Below, piece after piece: positions 13,900-29,000 of a stretch of DNA of 64,000 nucleotides; within the stretch, counting starts at the first letter, position 1, and every line of letters starts with the position of its first letter. Location of the stretch: NCBI RefSeq assembly GCF_910592395.1, contig NC_088309.1, forward strand, positions 22,014,599-22,078,598. Direction: 5' to 3'. Origin of the DNA: Lineus longissimus (taxonomy: Eukaryota; Nemertea; Pilidiophora; Heteronemertea; Lineidae). The position numbers were made by a program, and so were the translations under genes. Below the pieces are notes generated by a model. That model searched no databases and was not told the origin of the DNA. It was given only the letters and a program-made list of their open reading frames with translations.

Positions 13900-16800
13900 C
13901 CAATGGTTAAAACTGTCAGTTCACCTTTAATTACCACTAGGGACAAATGAATCTTCGGTAATTAGGAGATTGCTATCTTGGGAACATCATCCAACAATAT
14001 AATCTCCACCGTGAAATGAGAGCATCTATCAACAAATAGATTTATAATTAGAAGGAACTAGTATAACCAATGGTAAAAGTCCTATTCAGCTTGTGCTCTG
14101 CTGGAAACTGCTGCCGAGGCTACATGTACTTTAACAGCTACGTTTCAAAGGTTCAACCTTCTTCTCTTAAATGATCAACCTTGTCAAAACAAGGTTTCTT
14201 CACAGAATGTGCAAATCAGATTTAGGCGAAATCCAATTAAGTTCATCGGTAACAGCTTTTACAATTGGCTATAGGACCAATAATGTCCCAAAGGAAATTA
14301 GTCGTTATCTTTAAGAAAGGCTGCTGACGGCTTTAGTTGTCAAAATATATGAGCTTACTTTTCAAGTAGTAGTTTTGTAATGAAATTTGTAGCCGTTGGA
14401 GATTTAGATTTTTGACCTTAACACATTCGAGGCAAGTCAGTAGACTGGTACAAGACTGTCTCACTAGGGTGACTCAAATGATTGGTATTGCACAAGAATA
14501 TACATACGTCATCCATGCTTTCTGGTGTTTGAGATGAATTTGTTAGGTCATTCTGTGTCCTCTGGAGATACCTGAAGTCACACCTATTCCCATACTACAG
14601 CAAGAGACAATTGATACCTGTTTGATGCAGATCTTTGAATAATTTGCAAAAATAAACACTTTCACACGATAATGCTATGTGATGGGTGTAACCAACTGTG
14701 TCTCTCAGTTGGCATCGACTCCAGTAACTTTCCGTCTGATGTCACATAAAGTTTTCACTTTTGATGTAACATGGAACTGACACGTTTTTCATAAGGCAAA
14801 AGATAATCAAATCAAACAAGAACAAATCATTATAAATCTCAAGAGACAAAAGTGTTACACATTCCCACCTACGCTGCCCTCACTTTTCCCACATTCCTCC
14901 CAAACACCTTGTAGATTTTGCCCGAGGGGCCACCTGCCAATGAAATGAAAGAGAGGTTGGTAATGCATAATCCCAGGAGGGGGCACCATTCATCTGCCAA
15001 CAGAATGCAGTAAGAAGATAAGGATGGAACTATATTGTGAAGCAGATGGCAACAGAATTGAGCAGACGGCATCAGGATTGATGGACTATTCAAAGGATCC
15101 AGCAGACAGCTAGAACCATTTGACAACCGTTCCCAAAAGTAGAATTCCGAGATGGTTGACCAACTACCAATGCATTTCCAACATAACTGAACTAACTCTT
15201 TGGCTGACCTTACATCAACATTTCAAAATATACCAAAATGAAGGTTCTGTTCTTTTAGAAATATTCGGGAATGATAAAATAAGCACATTTATCCAGTTTC
15301 GAGTAATTGGTCACAACAACGTCTTTCAAGTATAGTACATCAGCAACGTAGCAATATCAACTCAGCCAATGGTCTCATCTATCAACCTATTGACAGGTCG
15401 CACGCTTGAAGTGGTTGAACGAAGACCAATTCTACAGAAGGGAACTCGATGGCATGACAGGTGAAAGAAAGCAATAGAAAGATGCGGAAATGTATCTATA
15501 AATCTAACATGGCCCAGATGATATAATACTAGACTTATGTTCATCCAGTGATTTCGTAGTATCTATCTCCATCCATTGCAGGAAGACTCATTCACAGATG
15601 AAGTACTACACTATATATGCTCAGTCAATTAGTGGATCAATCAATCTGTCAACTCATGTAGTAGCCAGTCTGTCTGTGTCGTGGCGGCAGAATTCAGAAA
15701 GATCCATAGCGTCACCTCTAATGAAAGGACCAGCAAGATTTGGCTAATATGAGACACAGTCTATCTGAACTCCTATCTCCAATGCTGTGCCTGCATGGGT
15801 ACTGAGACATCGAAACTCTCCCTGTTGGTGCAGGCCACACCAATCTGCTCTCTCTTTAACCAACTCAACCGATGGGAAAAACGCCACAACACATTTTTAA
15901 AGACCTGATGATTTGTCCAATCCTACAGCATTTCCTCTTCAATAAAAACCTCGCACCACAACAACGTACCAACAGCAGTCAATGAATCAAATAACATTTA
16001 TTGATTGATTCTCCTCCGACACATAAACATCAATATCACGAACAAAACCTCAGTCTATGAACACTAATAAATCATTTGGGGGTTCTCTGAGTTAGGAGGT
16101 GGTTAACCATTTAAAGGAGGCGCAGTGCAAATAACTGCAGGGCTGGTAGTCAGTGCCCAGTAGTGCGGTGTATACATGTAGTTCACAATTCCAGTGTGGA
16201 GGGCACCTGTGATGTATAGATTGGCAATTGTACAAAAAATGTTGCTAATGAAAATCGTGATACGTATTCTTCCTTCAAAGTATTGGGCTCCAAGATGAGA
16301 ATGATCGACAAATAAGTCCTGGCAGGTATAAAGCTTACCGGCACCCAGCTTGAAATAACATCTACACATGCTTTTCACCCAGTATTCTTTGCATTACATT
16401 ACATTCTTTGTATTTACATTATTGGAGAATCAAAATTAAATGAGCCATCATCGTTTAAATCAGTGCAGAGTTGAGTCCAGAAGTTAGGATATCACCAGCT
16501 CGATCTCACTCATAAAAACCTCCAATCCCACAGCGGAAATGACTTTCGGCACTCCAACTCCGATGCTATCTCCACAGTACAAATTAGAATGCCACTGCCT
16601 TACTCTATACACACTCCAAATCTATCAGATTAGATCCTCTCACAGTTTTTGCGTGATACATCACGAGGACGATCTGACAGCCTATACGTCTTATTGAACT
16701 TGCTCATGAAATCCAGTTTTCAGATGAGGGACATCATTTAGCAGCAAGTTGGATGCACCGTCATCTGTCAGATTTTATTCACTAAGGTAAAACGTAGGCT

Positions 16801-19800
16801 ATCAAGTTTGTAAGTATTGTGCAGCACTTGGTTCAAAGGGGAAGTAGATTGAGTTGCTGCCTTGTGGCACTAATGCCTAGTTCTGACGTCTTTTGTAGAG
16901 GGCAGTTCTGGATCCATCAGAAAGTGGACCCAAATCACTCCATGTTTTAATTTACTTGATTACCCACTTAAAAATTGGAAACTGGAAACAAGTTACTGGG
17001 TAGGCTGATATATTGGATGAAGATTTACCATTAGAGGAATACTGCGTTGAGGACATTGAACCAGTGCTGTGATGGGCAGAAGTTGGAACAAAATTACAAG
17101 ATTTGATATCCAGTTACACCTGCGCATACCGGATCACTTAAGTAATCATACTTGCACATGCATAACCTGCTGATACAAAATCTGGAAATTTTGTTCCAAC
17201 TTTTCTCAACCGTGCAGATCAAAAGAGTACTCCCCAGACTGGTAAACTCAGATAGGCCGAAAGACAAGCATAGCATCACATTACCTCCATTATCTGGTTG
17301 CTGACAACTTGAATTGTCCCGAATTAATCCATTCAAAATCAATCTAAAGTCATTAGATCCGAGCAGGTAATTTAACAGTGGAAATTGATCGTAAACTGCC
17401 GCTTGTGGCACGGATTGGCGAGAAATGAAACATGCACCAGGGAGTAATTTGTTTATCACAATTCCCATTCTTATGTGGCTAATCTGACCACTCGGACATC
17501 AGGCGATATTTACGGCAAGCGGACGGAATTCTTTCACAGCAGCCGCTTCTAAATCAATGAAAGGATGTACAATGCATGCATGATTAACTCCAAAATGACT
17601 CCCGCACTATAAAACTAACATTTGCTTAGACAATAGGTGTCGGTTTTGAATAACAATTGATGCAAGCGCTATCGGAGCAGGGTGAGCCACGCTATTTCCG
17701 AGCTAGCTTATCTCGGTGTTTGATTGGTATTCGCTCAGGGCAGTGTCCGGTGCCTAATTGGGTTAGGCTAGTGTCCATTCCAACAACGCTATGCCAACAA
17801 TTTTAAGTAAGTAGGATTCTCAGGAGAGGTGAAGAGGCTTCTTGTCCTATTGATCATGCACTGGTCAATAAAGGAAAGCAAACTTTCCCTCAGAACACAA
17901 GCAATGTTTTGTGATCAAGATTTTTTTTCTTGTTGTTCTTCTTCTGCAGTTAATATTGCGATATTGTGGCAGCTACAAATTTGGCAGTCCAGCTCAGTGG
18001 TCAAGATAACTATCATGCTGTTAAAATCTTTTCCTTAGCTTTTCATCAATAGCATTCTGCATCCCTTATATTTACATGGTTGTTTTCATAAGATCTGAAT
18101 GTAATTCTATCCTTTTTTGCTTAAAAATGACAACTACAAACCCCCAAACAAACAACCAACTGATGAAAACTTTTGTGATGAGAATTTCAATGAAATCCCT
18201 CAGAAACCTCAACAATAAAGATAGAACTTCAAAGACAGCATCTGTCTAAGCAAATCTTGTTCGCTGTCTTAAAGGTGGACTATAGGCCGGAGCTAGGGAG
18301 TCTGATTGTTGGTTGCCAAGTGACCAATAGGTGCAGATTTAGGCAATTGGGTCTGGTTCAAATGGGAGCCAATGATTGCTTGTACAAGTCCAAATAGTAG
18401 GGCCACCTATTGGCTACTTTGCATAATACAATCTAGCCTAGCTTCTGTTCCTTCAATACTTAGAGTACAGCTGTCATTCAAACTTTCTATAGCTTGTTTC
18501 GCACTTGGCGCAGATAACATATGTCCAGATAACCCAGGTGACAGTTATTTTTAACAGCAACAAAAGATTTTTGCGAATGAAAATATCGCCAAAATACAGC
18601 GGTCCTGCAGTTCTCTTAAAGAATCAGTTTGCACGATTCTCACAACAATCAGCTCTATGGTCATCAGCATAACCACAGTGACATTTTTCTCTTCAATGAG
18701 AGTAAATAACCCAGCTACTCAAGATAGGGATGAGCCAGCAACGGCCACAATGGTTGATGGCTTGCACTTTAATAGAGAGACAAAGTAGATTATGCCACGG
18801 AGAATGTGACGGTAGATCACGGAAATGGCCTGACATCTACTGATCTTATCAAGATCGGGATCGGTTCTCTGCATAAGCAAAATAACTGGAATGTGAAATA
18901 ATGTTGATAGATGTTGCAATTCGTTTCTTTGAATGTGGCTATGCAACAAGCTTTTGGTCTCAGGGAGGGGCAAAACACATAATTCATCCTCTGGCAAAAC
19001 AAGAAAAACATATCTTTTGGTAACCCTTGGGGACATTTGCAACCCTCTTGCTATGTCCCTAGAACAGTGATCAAAAGGTCAGAAGAGAGTATATGTAAAG
19101 TTATTTCAGATATGGAAGATATTGATCAGGAACTGTAAGTATAAGTCATCAAGTTGGTGACGACTTATTGTTGGCGACTTTTTGAGGTGTTGATTATGAT
19201 ACAGTGATTGTGGTGTTTTACGACTGTTACATCAGTGATATGATAAGATGGCAGTGGAGATGAAAAAAAGTTTTATTGTTTCTGTACCCAGGTGTGAGTC
19301 CTGAATATATCGCCAACCTACACGAAGATCACTGAGATACACCATCAACACAATAACTAATAGGTAATAAAGAAATTGGTGATATTATTTCAAGCATTAC
19401 ATGTATCATTAGGTCCGGAATGGCCTCTGTTCTTGCTCGTAGTACCAATTTACTCAGATCGTGGTGAATTTTATGGTTGTTGTTAACAGTCATTTTATAC
19501 CTTACGAGAACATCAAAGCTATAACCAATAATGGATGAGCTTGCTTGATCTATATTTGCTATTACTAACAATATGGTTTAAAGATATCGAAGCGCAAGCA
19601 TACTGTTGCTGTTATACTAATGCAAATCAAGATGGTGGATGGAAACCCTTGATGCCTGATTCCACAAGGGCATTTCCTGCTGCAGTCACAGATGCAAGAA
19701 AACTACGCTCCATCCCAGCAAGGTAATACGTATCATCATACTACACTCATGCACCAGCAAGTAATCTCTATTCTCTCTATGTACCAAATAACTACAGATG

Positions 19801-19899
19801 CCGAACAGAGTGTCCCATAAATGGATTCAGGGCTTCAGCAATTCTAAAAGTCTACATCTAACTACCAAACAAGACACAAAACAACAGTAATGATATTGA
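13900..19899. other. Non-coding stretch with a TTAAAG-type repeat copy
   Basis: Contains one copy (from 18269) of a repeat starting TTAAAGGTGGACTATAGGCC; a second copy is at 25180. The 124-codon open frame at 17468-17094 is not protein-like. Nothing else supported. Confidence 0.45.
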
Positions 19900-20560
19900 A
19901 CCGTGCTCGATCTCGAGACAAATAAATCTCCATTCTTTCTTGCCATCTAGCAAATTGCTTCATCGAGTCACTACTTCAAACATTTGGGAAAACCGTCACA
20001 ACATCAACTTATTAGAAACCAAAGGGTAAATTGAGCAATCAGGGCACATGGCTACTAATCAGTTTGAAACAAGAGATGCCAAAAAAAATCTCAAGACCAT
20101 AAATTCTCATTCTTTCTTGTATCTAGGAAATTGCTTTGGACATTTGGGAAAACCATCACAATTCTGGCTAATCAGAAACCAAAGGGTGAATGCAGAGTCC
20201 AAGGGTACTAATCACTTTGAAAGAAATTGCATATAGGAGATACCAAATTAATCTCGAGATACATGTATTGCCTTTTTTTATCCAGACAATTGCTTCAGAC
20301 ATTTGGGAAAACCATCACAATTCTGTCTAATCAGTGCACAGGGGGTACTAATCAGTTTGAAACAATTCGTATATACAGGAGATGCCAAGAGGATCTTCAG
20401 ACACATAAATTCTCATTCTTTCTTCTAATCAGGGAATTGCTTCGGACATTTGGGAAAACCAGGAAAAATTGGCTTATCAGAAACCAAAGGGTGGATGCAG
20501 CAATCAGTTAGGGTACTTATCAGTTTGACGTTATGATACATATAAAAGATGCTGAACACG
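19900..20560. repeat. About 160-bp tandem repeat, four copies
   Basis: ACATTTGGGAAAACC recurs at 19980, 20140, 20299 and 20446. Each is followed by AATCAGAAACCAAAGGGT-like text, a TACTAATCAGTTTGAAA block and an AAATTCTCATTCTTTC block. The copies differ by substitutions and small indels, so the array is old. Short open frames inside are by-products. Confidence 0.8.
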
Positions 20561-23500
20561 CAACTTGGGAGAACAAATACTTTGATCGTATCTCTTTCAG
20601 CTTGTTTGCTTGCTCAATTCTCGCTGCTACTAATGCAATTGATTTGCCATTACAGGTTCTTTTGGTCACTCGGGTACCGTTACACGCCATGTAATAAGAT
20701 TATGATTAATCTGTTGTGGTATTAATATGGTGTCCCTTCTCTCATATGGCCGGTTAAAGAACTGACCATTAACATGATAAAGGACAAATCGATTGTTCTT
20801 TGGGACATTTTTTACTTAGCGTGTTTTTAAGTATCCTCATGGTGTTGTTAAGGGGAACCACTAAGCCGCAGGAGAACGCCTCCACAATTAGTGTTCACAG
20901 ATGGTCTCCATCGGAATGGTCAATATAGCCAAAAGGATTTCAGAGGGAAATCAAGGTAATCGGGCAATTATCACCATAGTTGCAAAACTGATGCAGCACG
21001 TGGTAACTTCTTCCTGAAAAGCATTCCTGTGACCTCAAGAAAACATGGCCTTGAGTGGCCAAACTGCAATGTTTTTTTTCCCACTTTCATTACTTCAAAC
21101 AATTTCCATCTCTGTCATTCTATACAAAGGGTAGTGGAACAACAGACTCCAAAATACTCATGACTGGTAAATACAGCCATGTACAATGAAGCATTTTGTA
21201 GCTCAAAGTCCCTCCCCATAGACATCTGGTTTATCACCACAGTACCCCTACCATGTATAAGTCGAGGCCAGCTCACCCTGTCATCCCACCAAAGCCCAAA
21301 CTCAATATCATAGCGGAATATTACATCTGTCCAGTTTATTTGATCTATGGACAGTAATGGCTTTTCCATGATGAAACATGCAAATCTAACTGCATACCTT
21401 TACACTAATGTTACCCTGGCTTCTGCCACAAGGGTGCAAAAGTGACTTTGCTCTGGCTGGGAATCTCCTGTGGTTCATCACATAAGAGATTTGTCATATG
21501 TTTTCTCAAAGGGGCACACAGTCTGTTGACAGATTTTTACTTTACACATACTTGTGATTCAGTTATATCTAGTTCCATTTTCTAACACCAGGTGATGCCC
21601 ACCAGGTCAATGTGTGTGTGTGTGAAGTGCAACATGTTACACATTAGTATGGTGATGCTTATAGTATTCATTTTCAGTTGACACGGCATACATATATATG
21701 GACTGCCATCAGAACATTCTGCAAGATAGGTTTAGACATTTTACAGTTCGAATACTACCTTCTGCACTCAGTAAATCACCACAGTAGATATATTTCAAAA
21801 GTAACCCAATCAGCTAAACACTTGCGATTTGCTCCAATCCTCATAGTACTAATGGAATGAACCATACTGAATCGGCCTTCAACCACCCAGAGCCGCCAAC
21901 GGTTACTGACTTTACGACCAATTGCTCTCATGGTCTGATGCCGGCGGAAGCAATATCAATCATGCAGGTTTAGGATACAAAGGATTGAAAACATAGTATG
22001 GGGCAGACTGGCCTCCTTAGTCGTGGCCGGCAACCGGTTTAGGAGAAGAAACACTCAAAACAACAACAATGTAGGAGTCGCCTGTCAGCCAAGGAAGGAA
22101 AGACATCCAGGAGAAAGAGACTCCGAAATCAAATCCAGCCGCCGAAGTTGGAAAGGACCAGCCAATTTGGCACAAATTTAAAATCGCGTCCCCACGCATA
22201 AATACAGAGTGAGAAAACAGAGTGCTACCACCTGGCTTTACTTGCTAAAACTGCAATGGTAAACAGAACAAGTGGCATGAGAGAATGTAATTGATTATTG
22301 CGGAATCACACCGCTTCTTGGTAGACGGGGATGTAGACATTGTCTCCAGGTTTATTCAGGATGAATGATAGCTATCAAGTTGAAAGGGAATACTGACATG
22401 GTATGCGTTGGGGGAAACTTGTGAGGACAAGGAGTTTGGGTATCAAGTTGTGATAGACACAGACATTGGTCTCCAAGATAAAATATGGGAATGACATGCA
22501 TTGGGAAAGTATAGCTAACGATACTGACTAATTTTGAGACCCTATTAAAATGAGGATGAAGGCAGGAACTGTGTGGGGAAAAGTCTGTGAGACCAATATA
22601 AAGAAAGCGTGGAATTGTCGACTTCATTATCGTAGAAACACACACTGTTTTGGTGGATGATGCAGGCATGTGAACACTCTCAAACAATTTACAGCATTTA
22701 AAGGGAGCTACAGCACATTTAGCATGTGATGGACAGGTGAGGAGTAGAGAGTTTTAAGAGGTCAAGAAGTTTGGCAGTTGGACTTAAATAATGATAAAAC
22801 TTTCAGTGGCCAATGTCTCTAATGAAGTAGTCTGTAAGAATTATGCATTAGGGAATAAGAAGTGGTCATGCCTAGTCTATCAAAAGCAATTCAATCTTGG
22901 AAATAGACACAATGAAGTGAGACCAATCAAGAGTTGTTGCTATCATAAAAGCGAACAACTATAGTTCATTTGGCGCCAACTGGACCAATTTAAACTTTTC
23001 TTATAAATTGCTAAAAGTAAGTAACCTCTTCCTCTTGTTGGAATCATTTAGTTTTAGCCATGACCCTTGAAAATAGTGTAGAGCACCTAGAGCTATGAAA
23101 ACTCAAAGTCAAGTGTAACATGGACAACTATAAAGATACAACCCCAAACAATTCTCACACACACATTCAAAATATCTCATCAGCAAAGTCTTGTGGTAAA
23201 TCTGCACCTTTACAAAGGGTGCAATACGGTTTCAATAGGAATCGCTGTCTATTTGAATCAAACTTGGAAGGATAAATCTCATCTTCGATAATTGCTATTC
23301 AAAATGGCCTCATCTGATTAGTCTGGTGATCGAGGAACCCCTCTCTATATCCATCTCTCCTGATAAGCTTGCCTCTCAAATCAGCATGGACAATGACTGT
23401 TTGGTATGCGACACATTCTCACACATAGATTCGGTTGCCCACATCCCGGCTCATTAACGCAATTCGTGGCATTCCCACGGGTACAATTTCTGACCATCAC

Positions 23501-25905
23501 TCTATGACAGCCAACACAAGGGACTTTGATGAACATTTGTCAGTCTTCCCCACAATGATCATCCGAGGCTTTCTGGCCCTGTTTGGCATATTCCGTACTC
23601 ATTCCTTTGACTTACAAATCACTGACATTATAAAGTCGTAGTAGCTAGAGCATCAACTCACCAAATGTACATGGTAAATATCATATCGTCCAGGTCGTAC
23701 CAGATCTTGGCACAATTTTTCATTTTTGATACTCCAAAAGACACATTAAGCCACCCGTGTGACAGTGTCTGGAACGAAGTGAAGATGGGTCAGGTTAAAC
23801 ATGTTAAAGACTCTTGAGCATCTTCTCAACACTTAAAGGGAGGAAAAAGCTAGTGTAACTGCCATCAGGGATCTCTTCCATCAGACAGTACATCAAAACT
23901 ATACACTCATGATTGTATTAGTTTTGGAAACGTCCAATAACGGCTCTGACAAGAGAGAGGTCATCATCTACAGAAGTGCAAACCAAGAGAGACATCTCCC
24001 TACAGAGTCTATTTCCTCCCAAATCAAAATCTGTACCAAGAATTACGAGTATGGTGCCCGAATTCTCCCAATGCTTTCAAGGGGATGATATATTATACAG
24101 ATAGTCCACGTAATGCGACACAATTGTTTCATCAGCGACATGAATGGTATAAATCGAAGTGAGAGATTTGAGTAATGACTATGAGTGGGAACAAAACCGC
24201 CACGCTGATAGCTCTCGCTGAGCATATTGGCTCGATCTTCATCACCATAACTGCAGAGCCCAACAAAACTCGCTGACTAATATGGGCTTTGATGGTGACC
24301 AATGAAAGGTATTATCTGGATGAGAATTTGGCCACCATGGAAACGTTGCTTGCTTATCTGTGTGTATCTTGATAGAATGGTCACTGCAGAAATTGGGCGA
24401 TGCATGCAGAGATCAACTGACATTAACTGACATGGATTGTTAGACGGATTATACATACAATATCATTTGCCTTGCCAGATTTCCCCCATCATTGGATTAG
24501 TTTCAATGTAACTTATTGGCTTGCCAATTGTGAGTAACCATAAAAGCTTTTGAAAGCGGCAAAAACGCGCCAACTCTATCTAGATCTTCACTTGATTCTT
24601 TAGACAAAGCAGCTTTTTTAGCCAATGTACACCGAGGAAATGATGCACCAAAATCCACTATTCTGTTGTTTATTTCTCATCAATATTTGCTTGCAATTAC
24701 CTACAAATCAATCGGAGAGAATACATAGAAACAAGAGTATACTAATTCAATGTCGAAACTAATCACAAATGAAAACAGCTAAGAAATGGAGACAAAATTT
24801 ACCTTTTTCATTTGCATGATTGGATATATAGCTTAACTTCAAGTATGTATATACCACTTATCAAGAGTAAGGAAAAAATATTTGTGGCGGGTAAAAAATG
24901 GCTTGGTAGAGACACCTGGAGGTTTTTCTGCTACCTATTGTTATATCAGTGTAGCAAAAAAGTATACAAGACAGCTGGATTTGTTAGGATAACTAACATG
25001 GATTGGAGACTCGTCATAACTGGCTTGTTTGCCATAAACATCAGGGTTTTTTTCGTCCCTTCTGGCTCTGACTTCAAGGCTAGCAAATAAATGTTCCAAA
25101 TGGGATCGTCTGTAGTTTGATAGTTGCAAACGTATGGAAGTTTTGCGGAAATTAAAGTTTTGATAGATTTGCCTGAGGCTTAAAGAGAGACTGTAGGCCG
25201 TGAGCATGTAAGATTAAGCTGATAGATTTAGGCCGATAGGTGTCGTACATCAGCAGTCATTCACCTTTCTGCTAAAATATTTCACTCACAAAGACACTTC
25301 AGATGCAACTCCTTTACAGTTCATGTTTGTCACTGGGAGACCACCAACTGGATCCCATGATTCCCTTTAGGAAACTTTTGAGTATTTCCCATTACATTCC
25401 TTCTTGGCCTTCAACCGTAAAAAAGTTTGCGGATAAAGAAATACGACTCATGACACCCAAGTCAGCTAATCAAGAGTGGTGAGGCCGAGGAAATGTCAAA
25501 AAAATAATTCATATCTTATTCTGTAGATGTTCATAAATGTAACAGGAGAAATGACCTCTGAAGATGATTATATTTCAATGGAGCAGTAAGAAAGAATGTG
25601 ATGCCACAACGTGATTACTGATCAAAATCCCAACTCCATGACACTTTAACCCTAATCAGCGACAACCCAGAGATATCTGAGCAGCTATTGCTTCAATCAA
25701 ATTAGTAATCAGAGATAATGCCATAACTTCAATAGAAATTTAGTTTGTCAAAACTGTATTATCATGATAGACATGGATGCAATTACGAAAAGGAAAATGA
25801 TGCGGTGATACGTAGTTTAATGGGGAAAAATGGAAGAAGATTTCACCACTACGATGGTGTCTTCCTACATTTGAGAAGGATTGCAACAAGAACCGGAAGT
25901 AGAGT
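20561..25905. other. Non-coding stretch, no gene seen
   Basis: Holds a short GT run near 21611-21624 and the second TTAAAG-type repeat copy at about 25180-25270. No exon recognised. Confidence 0.45.
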
Positions 25906-26030
25906 CAATGGGTGATATGAATAAAGACTAGCTAATGCTTTTACTTCAATTTTGTACAGAAAGGCCTGTGTAAATGTACATGGAGTTTTAGATAAAAGCA
26001 TTTGCTAGTCTTTATTCATATCACCCATTG
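25906..26030. repeat. Near-perfect 38-bp-arm hairpin
   Basis: The left arm 25906-25943 starts CAATGGGTGATATGAATAAA. The right arm 25993-26030 is its reverse complement with one mismatch. The loop is 49 bp. The length and perfection suit a snapback MITE. A double-stranded RNA or small-RNA source is possible if transcribed. No clear target duplication. Confidence 0.8.
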
Positions 26031-29000
26031 TGTGGGATGAAGGAGGCAGTCATCAACACCAGGGCCAACATAGGAAGATGAAGACGCAACAAGTCAATTG
26101 AGATACGAGATGGAGAGGACCAAGGCACCTGAGTTGTAATTGAAGGCAAGGCAAGGCAAGAACTGCATTGGAAGATGAAGCGGATAGGGAAGCTAACACG
26201 TCTCCCCAATTTCAAAGCAATTATATACCACTTTAGCATTTTGAAGGCTGGAACAATGAAACACTATGGATCATGACACAAAAGCATTAAGACTCCCGTG
26301 CCACTACAGCCACAGCATGTAAGACAATTTCGCCCAAGGGGAGAGCTCTTTATTGTATCATCAGTGGAATTCAAGTCATCAAAGAAGATGAAACTCATTT
26401 ATCCGCCTACACAGGCCAACAGTAATGACATATATACTTGCATAATAGCCCCCTACATGGAAGGACATATCAGCTGAGTTGAAGGACATATCAGATCACT
26501 GAAGTCCTCGGGATGCTTAGCTGGTTTTTCCCAGTGTGCTACACATCACAATGATTGTCACGACGTGAGTCATGGCTTGTCAACCAGGGGGCACTTTGTG
26601 AAAGCACAAAATCTGTCTTTAAAAATCCTTAATAATGATTGGTTTGTCACCAAATTTTTATGGTAGGTTTTTTTGGTGATGTCACACATTATATCTTCTT
26701 GACTGTATTTGCTGAGGGCCAGAATTGCCACCCTGAAGGCAATTTCTAATTTGTATAATGTTCCAGCAGCAAGAAGAGAAAAGAGTCAAAGAAGATAATA
26801 TGAAAAGTGCCATTAGAATTGATTCACAATGTCTGAAGCAATGCTATCTCTTTGAGTCACTTCAGAATGATGACCAAATCATATACTATTTGACCATTAT
26901 TGATGATGATGGAACGATAGGCCAGTGTAGTGGTAGCCGAGCAAATAGTAAATATTGGTCGAAAGGGACAGGCATTAGAGAAGCATATGTTTATATCATA
27001 GGATTCCATTGGGGACTGTTTTAAACGAGACAGTGTTTGTTGAAAGGTCATGCTTTTATTCTACATCCTCTGATATCATACATTGAGAACAATTAATCTA
27101 ACTCTCACTCACTCGATGCAGTTGAATGGGCAACCTTGAAATCCATGTTAACATATGCATGAACAATTTTTTTGATGCAGCAACTAGTTTGGCCCCAAAC
27201 CGGTACCAAGGCAAAGAATCAATATGTTCTTTAGCACACGGAGGTCACTTTCACTTTCAAATGGGTCTAAGACGTTAATTCCAATATTCTGCTTAATCTC
27301 TGCTTTCTTTGGCAATTGTAATGCATATCATTGCTGAATCTCGAAAGGCGCCATGATGGCCCAGGGAGGGCAAACTCTATCTCGGATGATAAAGTTTCAT
27401 GTTAACATCTCAACAAAACCAACTGAGCAAGAGAACTAACCATCAAAAGGCAGATGTCCAAATCTTGGCTTCTACATGAAGTAGAATCTTGACATAATAT
27501 GACTTACAGGAATCAATTACCAACAAATGGCCCTCAAAGTGAGTGTTTTCCTATATAATCTTTAATAATAAATGAAGTGACGTCCAGAACGATGAAACCT
27601 GACCATCAAACAAAAGTTGCATCCTGTAGGATGTATTGTTCACTCCAACAAATATTGGTTCACAGGGTATGAATATTACTGGGAGACTCTGGTTTCGAAT
27701 TATGAGACAGATCTGTGTCTTTGTGGGCCTCATCCAAACAGGCATGGCTGTCTAGGAACTAGAACTCCTGGATTTTCACACTCCAACAAATCCAATGAGA
27801 TTCAAAATGGAATTTCCTTGTTTCTGGTGACACACCAGGGGAAGCAAAGACCCCAAGCGCTCATCCCGCCTTGGTTGTGGTGGAATACTCCATGGAGAAT
27901 TAATAACACTTCATAACAAATGCTCGAGAGAAAAAGACTTGACCTCTTTCACGATATGTAGATTTATAAACCAAGATATCCAGATATGAATTTTTTCCCT
28001 GAATCATTACTGCTGGCCAATGAACACTTTTTATGTGATCATATGAGAGTATAACATGTATTAGATTACCATATCACAAAAAACAAACGTGAGATATGGC
28101 AAAAACTGTGACAAACACCCAATATCATTCATGCATTAAGAGAACGTAATCCTGGCAGTCTAAAATAGTATTATTTTTCTGTCTCATCCATTTCTCTTGA
28201 CAGTCACCATCAGACAGGGTTGTTTTGGTCAATAAATGTTGTATGAGAACATATAGAGTATGAAAAAATATGTTGCAATTTTGAAAGGTTGAATGTTTGG
28301 GTTAGCTAGGGGTTGCACAGCTTGAGTACCTAAACAAGTTTAATGACCATGCAACCGCAAACCAAACCATGTCTTAAATAGTCACCATTCAGTATGACAA
28401 AATAACTGGTATAACCAATAATCAAGATCAACAGACAACCATGAACAGCCAGCCTCGCACATTGATTTCTCAAAGAGACAAAACATGATTTTCCTCGTTA
28501 ATCCTTCCTGTGGTCATGTTTATCATTGATCAATTCTACTAACTCCGTAGAGCTGCTCTGTTAGGTCAGATCAGGTTGATCGATCAGACGGGCTTTTTTC
28601 TGTTTTTCCGAAGATAGCGCAGTTGATATGCACTCATGTACTGTCATGCCATGGTATTAGAACCCTTTAACGAAGCCACTATTTTGCCTGATTGATGTAA
28701 TTAGGTGGAGATCTAATTAGCGCAGATAAAGCATTTACAGCAAGCGATACAATGCACCTAAGACAGGAGAGGAAGAGGTGATGATGGTGAAGCGTGTTGT
28801 GCTGCCTCTGTCGGTACCAATTGAGAAGTATATGGGAAGAAGAGTTAAGGACAATGTAGAACAATACATGTACTTAAGTATTTTGTTGGTCTCCTGAAGA
28901 GGCTTTTCAGCAAAACGAAAAGCTCGCCCCTACTGAGAAAGGCTTTCAATGAGATTTTGAAAAAAACACTGTTTTTTTCCTTCATGTTGTTGTAAAACTC

